Shown piece by piece: positions 1-5,305 of a stretch of 5,305 nucleotides of DNA; positions within the stretch are counted from its first letter, which is position 1, and every line of letters begins with the position of its first letter. The notes below the pieces were generated by a model. That model searched no databases. It saw nothing but the letters and a program-made list of their open reading frames with translations, and was not told where the DNA came from. The DNA is taken from positions 1-5,305 of the forward strand of contig JAUWDI010000090.1 of NCBI GenBank assembly GCA_030608865.1. The letters are read 5' to 3'. This stretch comes from Anaerolineales bacterium. Lineage in GTDB: Bacteria > Chloroflexota > Anaerolineae > Anaerolineales > E44-bin32. A program made the position numbers and the translations under genes.

Positions 1-1
1 T

Positions 2-658
<657 letters not shown>

Positions 659-679
659 CAGGTAAAGAAAAGTCTCTAC

Positions 680-1135
680 ATGTCGATTCGATGCGAGATT
701 GTCACTCAGGATCGTTCCCTCTACGAAGGTGAAGCGGATATCGTTATCGCTCCCGGCGCGGAGGGTGAGCTGGGTATCCTTCCAAACCACGCTCCTCTTC
801 TCACGACACTTGAATTTGGAGTTCTAATCGTTCGCCATCAAGGTCAGGAAGAAGCCTTTGCTATCGCTGGCGGGATTCTCGAGGTACGACCGGATGTGAT
901 CACGGTTCTAGCCGATGTTGGAGAAAGTGTTGATGAGATCGATCTAAGCCGTGCGGAGGCGGCCAGAGAGCGTGCACAAAAGTATTTGCAGGAAGGACCT
1001 CCACCCGACACGGATGAGTATCTTCGCATTCAAGCAGCTCTGCGGCGCTCCCGCGTGCGGATTGATGCCGTTAAAAGATTCAAGAAGCGCCCCCAGCTTT
1101 CCCCGTCGGGGTCGCGTGATGATGAAGGAACCTAA
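680..1135 (+). CDS. atpC: F1Fo ATP synthase epsilon subunit
   Basis: Epsilon is part of the F1 central stalk. It couples rotation to catalysis and can inhibit ATP hydrolysis through its C-terminal helices. The 151-residue product has the N-terminal beta-sandwich (about residues 1-85) with the hallmark GELGILPNHAPL at 29-40 and AGGILEV at 63-69. A helical hairpin follows (about 87-135), including EAARERA and ALRRSRVRIDAV. The protein is some 10-20 residues longer than many epsilon subunits because of a charged, probably disordered tail after residue 135. The order atpD-atpC is the usual end of an atp operon. The ATG at 680 has only a weak purine-rich tract (AGAAAAG, 666-672) upstream, so translation may depend partly on ribosomes leaving atpD 21 nt earlier. 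The stop lies 3 nt before the MreB-like start. Confidence 0.96.
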   Translation: MSIRCEIVTQDRSLYEGEADIVIAPGAEGELGILPNHAPLLTTLEFGVLIVRHQGQEEAFAIAGGILEVRPDVITVLADVGESVDEIDLSRAEAARERAQKYLQEGPPPDTDEYLRIQAALRRSRVRIDAVKRFKKRPQLSPSGSRDDEGT

Positions 1136-1138
1136 CCC

Positions 1139-2146
1139 ATGTCCATGTTTGGTAAGGATTTAGGGATTGATCTTGGCACAGTCAATACCTTAATTTGTGA
1201 GAACGACGAGATCATTCTCCACGAGCCGACGGTTGTGGCGATCGACATTGATGAATCGAAGATCGTCGATGTCGGTCATTCGGCGCGCGAGATGGATGGT
1301 CGTGTCCCGGAAATCATCGAGGTTTCACGCCCTCTGCGAGACGGAGTCATCGCCGATTTTGAAGTGACTCACCGCATGTTGGGGTACTTCATTGAACGGG
1401 TTTCTGGTCCCGCGCGGCTCTTCAAGCCGCGTGTGATGATTACGGTTCCCTTAGGTGTTACGAGTGTTGAGATGCGCGCGGTCCATGAGGCTACTCTTCA
1501 GGCTGGAAGCCGCGATGTACACCTAATACAAGAGCCGCTCGCGGCCGCTATCGGTGTGGGATTGCCGATTACGACGCCCTCGGGGAACATGGTCGTCGAT
1601 CTTGGCGGAGGGGTGACACAAGCGGTTATGATCGCCATGAGCGGCATTGTGGCTCAAGGCGCAACCAGGCTCGGGGGGTTAAAACTTGATGAAGCGATCA
1701 GCACCTACGTCCGCAAGAAATATGGCTTGATAATCGGCCCGAGGACTGCGGAAGAGGCGAAGATCCGGATCGGAGCTGCGCTTCCTCAGGATGAGGACCG
1801 CACAATCGAGATCCAGGGCCAGGATCAGGTCACGGGCTTGCCTCGTCCTGTAACGATTTCAACGAGTGAAATCGTTGAGGCACTACAGGAAACGCTCCAG
1901 TTAATGGTGATGTCGATTCGAGACGTTCTTGAAAAAACTCCACCGGAACTTGCTTCCGATATCATCGATCGCGGAATGGTGATTTGTGGTGGTGGTTCAC
2001 TCCTGCGTGGGATAGATAAGTGGCTCACGAGAGAAACGGGCGTCCCCGCGTATCGGGCGGAAGAACCTGTAGCATGTATTGCCCGAGGAGCGTACCGAGG
2101 GTTGGGAATGCTGGATCGCCTGAGGCGGACTCTTCCTAAAGTTTGA
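1139..2146 (+). CDS. mreB: MreB/Mbl-family actin-like protein, divergent
   Basis: The 335-residue length is normal for MreB, the membrane-bound ATP-dependent filament that guides cell wall synthesis in rod-shaped bacteria. The actin-fold motifs appear in order: phosphate-1 DLGTVNT (11-17), RPLRDGVIADFEVT (64-77), a hydrophobic Leu94-Phe95 at the place where MreB inserts in the membrane, QEPLAAAIG (131-139), phosphate-2 DLGGGVTQ (154-161), TAEEAKIRIG (203-212), VTGLP (231-235) and adenosine loop GGGSLLRG (284-291). Glu132, which aligns with the catalytic Glu, is kept. Val159 stands where MreB usually has Thr (GGGTTE), and Gln161 replaces Glu. GGLKLDEAI (usually GGDKMDEAI) and ARGAYRGL (usually like ALGTGKAL) also differ. 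The start at 1139 has a good AAGGA (1125-1129) 9 nt upstream, and the gene follows atpC by 3 nt, so it is probably co-transcribed and coupled. It may be a paralogue rather than the main MreB; no mreC or mreD is visible beside it. Confidence 0.9.
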   Translation: MSMFGKDLGIDLGTVNTLICENDEIILHEPTVVAIDIDESKIVDVGHSAREMDGRVPEIIEVSRPLRDGVIADFEVTHRMLGYFIERVSGPARLFKPRVMITVPLGVTSVEMRAVHEATLQAGSRDVHLIQEPLAAAIGVGLPITTPSGNMVVDLGGGVTQAVMIAMSGIVAQGATRLGGLKLDEAISTYVRKKYGLIIGPRTAEEAKIRIGAALPQDEDRTIEIQGQDQVTGLPRPVTISTSEIVEALQETLQLMVMSIRDVLEKTPPELASDIIDRGMVICGGGSLLRGIDKWLTRETGVPAYRAEEPVACIARGAYRGLGMLDRLRRTLPKV

Positions 2147-2176
2147 ACAACGAGTAGACACCAAGCCGATAGTAAT

Positions 2177-2203
2177 GCGCCGTAACCGGGCGCTTTTCGT
2201 TTT
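2177..2203 (+). terminator. Likely intrinsic terminator of the atp-mreB transcript
   Basis: A 5-bp all-GC stem (GCGCC 2177-2181 with GGCGC 2189-2193, loop of 7) is followed directly by TTTTCGTTTT (2194-2203). It sits 31 nt after the stop of the MreB-like gene. The stem is short, but the T-rich tract is well placed. Confidence 0.55.
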
Positions 2204-2239
2204 AAAGTTCCCCTTCAAATTATCTGGGCGCCAAACGGA

Positions 2240-2267
2240 TTGACGTTACTCAACTCCACTACATAAA
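2240..2267 (+). promoter_or_regulatory. Sigma70-like promoter candidate inside the gene-free region
   Basis: TTGACG (2240-2245) matches five of six positions of the -35 consensus. CATAAA (2262-2267) matches four of six of the -10 after a 16-nt spacer. It points into a gene-free stretch, so if real it would make a non-coding RNA. Such pairs also occur by chance, so this is only a candidate. Confidence 0.3.
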
Positions 2268-2276
2268 TAAACCGTA

Positions 2277-2305
2277 GGCGTCGACCCGTCTGTCGGTTGG
2301 CCGCC
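2277..2305 (+). other. Small two-part hairpin just after the promoter candidate
   Basis: GGCG (2277-2280) can pair with CGCC (2302-2305), and CGACC (2282-2286) with GGTTG (2295-2299, one G-U pair). Together they form an interrupted 9-bp stem around an 8-nt loop. It would start within about 5 nt of the start predicted for the 2240-2267 promoter candidate. This was folded by eye only. Confidence 0.3.
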
Positions 2306-2327
2306 TTCAAGCAATTAGGCCCCGATT

Positions 2328-2360
2328 AACCTCCCGCGGGTTTGAAACCCGCGGGAGGTT
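2328..2360. repeat. Perfect palindrome, 16-bp arms, REP-like
   Basis: Arm AACCTCCCGCGGGTTT (2328-2343) is the exact reverse complement of 2345-2360, with a single G at the centre. Such a long perfect palindrome between convergent genes resembles dispersed REP-type elements. It could form a cruciform or a strong RNA hairpin (about 14 bp after loop constraints). No T tract follows, so it is not a standard intrinsic terminator, although it could block transcription or protect mRNA 3' ends from either side. Confidence 0.85.
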
Positions 2361-2361
2361 T

Positions 2362-2379
2362 AAACCCTGCGGGGGGGTA
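2362..2379. repeat. Degenerate second copy of the palindrome's right arm
   Basis: AAACCCTGCGGGGGGGTA (2362-2379) matches the right arm AAACCCGCGGGAGGTT (2345-2360) apart from an inserted T, an A-to-G change and an extra G. It begins 17 nt after the start of that arm. This looks like a decayed or partly duplicated repeat unit. Confidence 0.5.
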
Positions 2380-2422
2380 ACGCACAGACCTCAACCCGCA
2401 TGCTGCGCTTGCGACCGGAAGC

Positions 2423-2456
2423 AGTGCTTCTGCACTCCAAATATTGCAGAAGCGTT
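2423..2456. repeat. Inverted repeat with 9-bp perfect core
   Basis: GCTTCTGCA (2426-2434) pairs perfectly with TGCAGAAGC (2445-2453) across a 10-nt loop. Two G-U pairs and one A-U pair extend the stem to 2423 and 2456 in the + strand RNA. No T tract follows. Its role is unknown: it could be part of a structured RNA or a decayed repeat. Confidence 0.55.
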
Positions 2457-2556
2457 CGAAACAAACCCTGGATCGTTCGACTAAAGATTACCGAGGTCTT
2501 GACTAGCAGGTGATGTGGGAGGAAATAGGCTCTAAAACCTACGCTTCTACACTTAA

Positions 2557-2582
2557 GGTGTACATGGATATGTCACCCTTTC
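2557..2582 (+). other. Hairpin followed by CTTTC, possible weak terminator
   Basis: GGTG (2557-2560) and ACAT (2562-2565) pair with ATGT (2570-2573) and CACC (2574-2577), giving 8 bp with one bulged T and a 4-nt loop. Only three T residues follow (2579-2581), so termination strength would be low. It could mark the 3' end of a transcript begun at the promoter candidate near 2240. Confidence 0.3.
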
Positions 2583-2603
2583 CATAATAAGTGGAGGAGA
2601 GAG

Positions 2604-2644
2604 TTAATAAGATTGTGCGCTGTGGGGGCTCTACAGCTTCAATC
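2604..2644 (-). terminator. Likely terminator stem-loop of rex
   Basis: On the minus strand, 4 nt past the rex stop codon, a two-part stem forms. GATTG (2644-2640) pairs with CAATC (2615-2611), and GCTGT (2637-2633) pairs with ACAGC (2623-2619), across a 9-nt loop with a 2x3 internal loop. The following minus-strand sequence TTATTAA is T-rich but interrupted. This is a modest rho-independent terminator. Confidence 0.5.
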
Positions 2645-2647
2645 TCG

Positions 2648-3271
2648 CTATTCAGGCAGGTAATATGTCATATGCTGCAGGTGAAGGAGAGGGTCTATAT
2701 ATTCCACTCTAACGTTGTCTGGTACGAAGAGTGATGTCGGCGCATAGCACATTATGGCCTCGATGCCAGCTTCGACCAGCTTCTCTGAAACTTGCTGGGC
2801 TTCGGATGCAGGAACGGCGAGCATTGCGATTTTTATTTGCTGGGTCCGAATCTCATCTACCAAATTTCCGGTGCTGCGGATGAGGAACTGTCCAACTGGT
2901 TGACCGACTTTTTCCGGATCATTATCGTATATGTCCGCGATTCGAAATCCTCGATCGATGAAACCTCCATAATTAGCGACAGCACTGCCAAGATCTCCAG
3001 CACCAATGAGGACGACATCCCATACGCGCTCAATCTTCAAGATGCGCTTCAGCTGATCGAAGAGAAAGCTGATGTTGTAACCGGTACCTTGCTTACCGAA
3101 TTCGCCAAATTGTGAGAGATCTTTGCGTATCTGTGCTGAGGAGATGCCAAGCTGTCCACCCAGTTCTTGGGAGGATGTTATCTCCTTCCCCTCACCAGCC
3201 ATTTGAGATAAAGCTCTCAGGTAGAGTGGAAGACGACCAACGACGATGTCAGGAACCACGTTTGCAGGCAT
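2648..3271 (-). CDS. rex: Redox-sensing transcriptional repressor Rex
   Basis: Rex is a homodimeric repressor that reads the NADH/NAD+ ratio: it binds operators when NAD+ dominates and lets go when NADH binds. The 207-residue length is typical. The N-terminal winged helix (about 7-66) has the diagnostic SSAQIRKDLSQFGEFG (44-59) followed by KQGTGYN. The Rossmann domain starts at VVLIGAGDLGSAVANY (86-101, GxGxxG), with YGGF and IYDNDPEKVG (114-123) after it. AVPASEAQQV (152-161) and APTSLFVPDNVRV (177-189) are further family blocks, and the C-terminal swap helix ends LQHMTYYLPE. The usual NFAP/NVD words read CYAP/YID, which I take as lineage variation. The ATG at 3271 has GGAG (3281-3278 on the minus strand) 6 nt upstream. 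The gene stands alone, divergent from obg-nadD and convergent with the MreB-like gene. Confidence 0.95.
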   Translation of the reverse strand: MPANVVPDIVVGRLPLYLRALSQMAGEGKEITSSQELGGQLGISSAQIRKDLSQFGEFGKQGTGYNISFLFDQLKRILKIERVWDVVLIGAGDLGSAVANYGGFIDRGFRIADIYDNDPEKVGQPVGQFLIRSTGNLVDEIRTQQIKIAMLAVPASEAQQVSEKLVEAGIEAIMCYAPTSLFVPDNVRVEYIDPLLHLQHMTYYLPE

Positions 3272-3313
3272 GCTTTACTCCGTGTGATGTCTGTAGTAAT
3301 GTTTGCCAAATCT

Positions 3314-3341
3314 AACATATCTACAAGGGATGCGCAAACAA
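3314..3341 (-). promoter_or_regulatory. Candidate rex promoter
   Basis: On the minus strand, TTGTTT (3341-3336) and TATGTT (3319-3314) are separated by 16 nt, each matching four of six consensus positions. The predicted start would be near 3307, giving a leader of about 35 nt before the rex ATG. A 6-bp inverted repeat (GTTTGC 3301-3306 and GCAAAC 3334-3339) brackets the -10 and overlaps the -35. Confidence 0.35.
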
Positions 3342-3437
3342 GTCCTACATCTACCATTCTCCATCACAAATGAATAAGCATTGAATCGATCAAGAGCTGC
3401 GTAGATTATTTTCTCTTGGTTCTTAAAATTGTATGGC

Positions 3438-3457
3438 TGATTAAGCGGAATTAATCA
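3438..3457. promoter_or_regulatory. Perfect dyad TGATTAA-N6-TTAATCA, candidate operator
   Basis: The 7-bp arms TGATTAA (3438-3444) and TTAATCA (3451-3457) are exact reverse complements around GCGGAA. Size and spacing suit a dimeric helix-turn-helix regulator. It lies about 30 nt upstream of the TATAAT before obg. The TTAA cores recall some Rex operators, but the 6-nt gap and outer bases do not fit, so the regulator is unknown. Confidence 0.45.
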
Positions 3458-3458
3458 A

Positions 3459-3479
3459 CCAGCATCCGGAGGATGCTGG
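3459..3479. repeat. Perfect 9-bp-arm inverted repeat before obg
   Basis: Arms CCAGCATCC (3459-3467) and GGATGCTGG (3471-3479) flank GGA. It starts one nucleotide after the preceding dyad and covers the place where the -35 of the downstream TATAAT would fall. It could be an operator. It could also act as an RNA hairpin on any transcript from further upstream, or be a small palindromic repeat. Its right arm contains an ATG (3473) that I judge not to be the obg start. Confidence 0.6.
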
Positions 3480-3484
3480 ACGAG

Positions 3485-3490
3485 TATAAT
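3485..3490 (+). promoter_or_regulatory. Consensus -10 box TATAAT for obg
   Basis: A perfect TATAAT stands 25 nt before the GTG start of obg, predicting a start near 3497 and an 18-nt leader. No -35 resembling TTGACA is found at 16-18 nt; that position is occupied by the 3459-3479 inverted repeat. An activator may therefore be needed, or the match may be chance. A weaker alternative is TTGAAT (3381-3386) with GATTAT (3404-3409), 17 nt apart. Confidence 0.45.
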
Positions 3491-3502
3491 GGCAAGGAAA
3501 GC

Positions 3503-3506
3503 GGAG
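3503..3506 (+). promoter_or_regulatory. Ribosome binding site GGAG that decides the obg start
   Basis: GGAG lies 8 nt before GTG 3515, ideal spacing. The GGAGG at 3468-3472 abuts the ATG at 3473 with no spacer and cannot serve it. Confidence 0.6.
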
Positions 3507-3514
3507 AAGTATTT

Positions 3515-4795
3515 GTGCAGAAGCATGGTGATTTTCTAGACGAAGTGAGAATCCAGGTCTCCTCAGGCAAGGGAGGCGATGGCGCTGTTCACTTCCGGAA
3601 GGAGAAATATGTCCCCCGCGGAGGCCCTGATGGGGGCGATGGTGGGAAGGGCGGGGATGTGGTTCTTGTTGTTGATCCAAAACGGACGACTTTATCCGCT
3701 TTCCGAGGCAAGCGGCACTTCCGCGCTCAGGAGGGTAAATCCGGGGGAGGTAACAATAGGACTGGAAAAAGCGGCAAGGATGTCCAGATTCTCGTCCCGC
3801 CAGGCACGATTGTTCGCGACGACAAGACGGATGCGCTTCTAGGAGATCTCGTGGAACCAGGTCAGGAGCTCATTATCTACCGTGGCGGTCGCGGGGGTCG
3901 CGGAAATGCACGCTTCGCAACGTCACGCAATCAGGCGCCTCGAGTGGGGGAGAAAGGCGCGCCGGGGGAAAAGCACTGGATATACCTGGAATTAAGATTA
4001 ATTGCCGATGTTGGCATTATCGGTGTGCCGAATGCTGGGAAGTCGACTTTGTTGGCAGCGGTAACGAATGCTAAGCCTAAGATCGCTGAATACCCGTTTA
4101 CGACGCTTTCTCCAAATCTAGGTGTCGCCACGCTCGATGTCGACGCGGTGCTTGTCCTTGCCGATATCCCCGGGCTTATCGAAGGAGCCCATCAAGGTGT
4201 GGGTCTGGGATTCCAATTTCTACGTCACATCCAGCGAACGCAGGTATTAATCCATCTTATCGATGGTTTATCTCCTGACCCATTAGCTGATTTCTCACAA
4301 ATCAACGCGGAGTTAGCCTATTTTGATCCAATGCTGGGGGAGAAACCTCAAATTGTGGCGATTACAAAGATCGATCTCCCAGAAGTTAGGGAGCGCATTG
4401 ATGAATTGAAGAGCAGATTTGAATCTGCTGGGTACCAGGTATTTACGATATCTGCTCTCGCGCGGGATGGCCTGAGGGAGCTGCTTTTTGCTGCCCTCAA
4501 GGAATTACAAACTATTCCTGCTCCAGAGTTAATCGAAGGAGAGCTGCCTGTTTACCGGCCAGAGCTTGAGGCGAGAGATTTTGAAATCACACGTGAAGTG
4601 GATGGTGGTTGGCGAGTCTCAGGGGAGGCGGTTGAACGGGCAGCCGCAATGACGTATTGGGAATATGATGAGGCAATACGCAGGTTCCAAAAGCTTCTCG
4701 TGCGGCTTGGCGTTGAAGCTGCGCTGCAAGAAGCTGGTGTCAAATCTGGAGATACCGTCCGCATCGGGGAAAACGAGCTCGAATGGGTGATTTAA
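3515..4795 (+). CDS. obg: Obg family GTPase (CgtA/ObgE)
   Basis: Obg is an essential ribosome-associated GTPase that acts in large subunit maturation and ppGpp-linked growth control. The GTG start gives 426 residues, the normal size. The glycine-rich Obg fold (about 7-159) has FLDEVRIQV, KYVPRGGPDGGDGGKGG and GGRGGRGNARFATS. The G domain has G1 GVPNAGKST (170-178), switch I YPFTT (193-197), G3 DIPGLIEGA (217-225), G4 TKID (284-287, often NKID) and G5 SALAR (313-317). The OCT domain follows (about 346-426), with WRVSG and the ending GDTVRIGENELEW. The in-frame ATG at 3473 would add 14 unconserved residues, lacks a spaced ribosome binding site, and lies upstream of the TATAAT, so GTG 3515 is preferred. 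nadD overlaps the 3' end by 13 nt, implying an obg-nadD operon. Confidence 0.95.
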   Translation: MQKHGDFLDEVRIQVSSGKGGDGAVHFRKEKYVPRGGPDGGDGGKGGDVVLVVDPKRTTLSAFRGKRHFRAQEGKSGGGNNRTGKSGKDVQILVPPGTIVRDDKTDALLGDLVEPGQELIIYRGGRGGRGNARFATSRNQAPRVGEKGAPGEKHWIYLELRLIADVGIIGVPNAGKSTLLAAVTNAKPKIAEYPFTTLSPNLGVATLDVDAVLVLADIPGLIEGAHQGVGLGFQFLRHIQRTQVLIHLIDGLSPDPLADFSQINAELAYFDPMLGEKPQIVAITKIDLPEVRERIDELKSRFESAGYQVFTISALARDGLRELLFAALKELQTIPAPELIEGELPVYRPELEARDFEITREVDGGWRVSGEAVERAAAMTYWEYDEAIRRFQKLLVRLGVEAALQEAGVKSGDTVRIGENELEWVI

Positions 4796-5305
4796 TCGGA
4801 GTGCTTGGGGGGACATTTGACCCTCCCCACCTCGCTCATCTGATTCTGGCGGATGAAGCTTGTTCCGTTCTTGGTCTTAAAAGAGTCCTCTGGGTAGTAA
4901 CCGCGCAGCCACCTCATAAACAAAATCAGTCCATCTCATCGGTTGAACACCGCGTGGCGATGGTTAAATTGGTGACAGATGCTGATCCTGCGTTCGAATT
5001 CTCGCCTGCGGATCTCGACCGACCCCCACCTCACTATGCACATGGGACGATGGAGTGGTTGAGGATGCGTAATCCCGACGCGAAATTCGTATATTTGATG
5101 GGGGAGGATTCACTGCGTGATCTCCCTGAATGGAATTTGCCACAGCGTTTTGTAGATTCCTGTGATTTGATCGGTGTCATGAATCGCCTCACGGTGGAAT
5201 ACGAGGTGGCTCAATTGGAAGAGGAGCTTCCGGGGTTGGGGGACAAGCTGGTTTTTCTGGGCGTTCCACCGATCGTGATCTCAGGCAGGGAAATCCGCCG
5301 CCGTG
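4783..5305 (+). CDS. nadD: Nicotinate-nucleotide adenylyltransferase (3' end outside window)
   Basis: NadD transfers AMP from ATP to nicotinate mononucleotide, making deamido-NAD in the cytosolic NAD pathway. The frame is open to the window edge (174 residues of about 190-220). The nucleotidyltransferase signature GGTFDPPHLAH is at 9-19, with the (H/T)xGH-like phosphate site at His16-Leu-Ala-His19. PPHK (43-46), a substrate-loop motif, and GEDSLRDLPEW (107-117), matching the usual GxDxxxxLxxW, follow. The second ATP-phosphate motif reads ISGREIR (166-172), where the common form is ISSTxIR; Gly168 replaces a Ser, while Ile171-Arg172 are kept. The ATG at 4783 lies inside the end of obg with GGGGA (4766-4770) a rather long 12 nt upstream, so translational coupling is likely. 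A GTG at 4801 would cut into the motif region. Confidence 0.93.
   Translation, partial: MGDLIGVLGGTFDPPHLAHLILADEACSVLGLKRVLWVVTAQPPHKQNQSISSVEHRVAMVKLVTDADPAFEFSPADLDRPPPHYAHGTMEWLRMRNPDAKFVYLMGEDSLRDLPEWNLPQRFVDSCDLIGVMNRLTVEYEVAQLEEELPGLGDKLVFLGVPPIVISGREIRRR

Larger units (their letters stand above)
2147..2647. other. 501-nt gene-free region between convergent genes
   Basis: No reading frame here has both a credible start and a recognisable protein. The stretch contains, in order, a terminator-like hairpin, a promoter-like pair, a small hairpin at 2277-2305, a large perfect palindrome with a degenerate half copy, a hairpin at 2423-2456, another at 2557-2577, and the likely rex terminator. 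The octamer AAACCCTG occurs at 2362-2369 and 2463-2470, and related AACCCGC words occur at 2346 and 2393, which suggests decayed copies of one repeat family. Being bounded by two 3' ends is typical of places where palindromic repeats accumulate. Confidence 0.7.

Noticed and set aside
1997..2218. 73-codon minus-strand frame reaching into the gene-free region
   Set aside because: Most of it is antisense to the MreB-like gene and it starts inside the terminator region. Its translation is Arg/Ser-rich and non-descript.
2413..2424. GACCGGAAGCAG, reminiscent of the SRP RNA core
   Set aside because: The bacterial SRP RNA tetraloop region needs GGAAGGAAGCAG-like bulge sequence on a long hairpin. The flanks here do not pair that way.
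2453..2480. Two CGTTCGA words that recall a tRNA T-loop
   Set aside because: No acceptor, D or anticodon stems could be built around either copy, and neither has a matching T stem.
2499..2527. TTGACT as a second -35 in the gene-free region
   Set aside because: No -10 better than three of six matches lies 16-18 nt downstream.
2615..2734. Possible 40-codon plus-strand gene from GTG after GGAGGAGAGAG (2593-2603)
   Set aside because: The ribosome-site spacing is long, the frame overlaps the end of rex on the other strand, and the peptide looks random. The purine tract alone is not enough.
2792..3115. 107-codon open frame on the plus strand
   Set aside because: It lies wholly antisense to rex, whose protein is clearly recognisable. 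It is a shadow frame with no family features.
3364..3369. TCACAA as half of a Rex operator
   Set aside because: The matching TTGTGA half is absent at the usual distances (TACCAT stands there), so a Rex site cannot be called.
3441..3680. 79-codon minus-strand frame over the start of obg
   Set aside because: It is antisense to the glycine-rich Obg domain. The Pro/His/Arg-rich translation is the expected mirror of Gly-rich codons.

Overview
The window is ordinary bacterial chromosome, roughly half G+C. It carries six protein genes, two of them cut by the window edges. The composition and protein styles suggest a member of the Chloroflexota (Anaerolineae-like): an ATP synthase beta-epsilon pair followed directly by an MreB-type gene, a Rex repressor whose C-terminal half reads YIDP...LQHMTYYL, and an obg-nadD pair. 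This assignment rests on recalled family resemblance, not a search, and is moderate confidence.

Left block (2-2146, + strand): the 3' half of atpD (F1 beta), then atpC (F1 epsilon) after 21 nt, then a 335-residue MreB/actin-fold gene after only 3 nt. These look like one transcript that ends at a GC hairpin plus T-rich tract near 2177-2203. The MreB-like protein is full length, but it departs from the MreB consensus at nucleotide-site positions. In particular, valine replaces the first threonine of the usual GGGTTE loop.

Middle (2147-2647): 501 nt with no convincing gene, lying between the convergent ends of the MreB-like gene and rex. It holds a perfect 16-bp-arm palindrome, a degenerate half copy beside it, several other hairpins, a promoter-like TTGACG/CATAAA pair at 2240-2267, and a stem-loop that probably terminates rex. 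It could be simple repeat and terminator sequence, or it could include a small structured RNA.

Right block: rex (2648-3271, - strand) encodes an NADH-sensing repressor. It is divergent from obg (3515-4795, + strand), a ribosome-associated GTPase, which overlaps nadD (4783 to the window end), the NaMN adenylyltransferase of NAD synthesis. The intergenic stretch before obg packs two perfect inverted repeats one nucleotide apart, then a consensus TATAAT, then a ribosome binding site placed for a GTG start. An NAD(H) redox sensor facing an operon that makes NAD is a suggestive arrangement, although I could not find a complete Rex operator.

No mobile element, CRISPR array, tRNA or rRNA was seen. 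Most of the window is housekeeping. The items most worth a second look are the altered MreB active site, the stacked dyads before obg, and the gene-free 501 nt.
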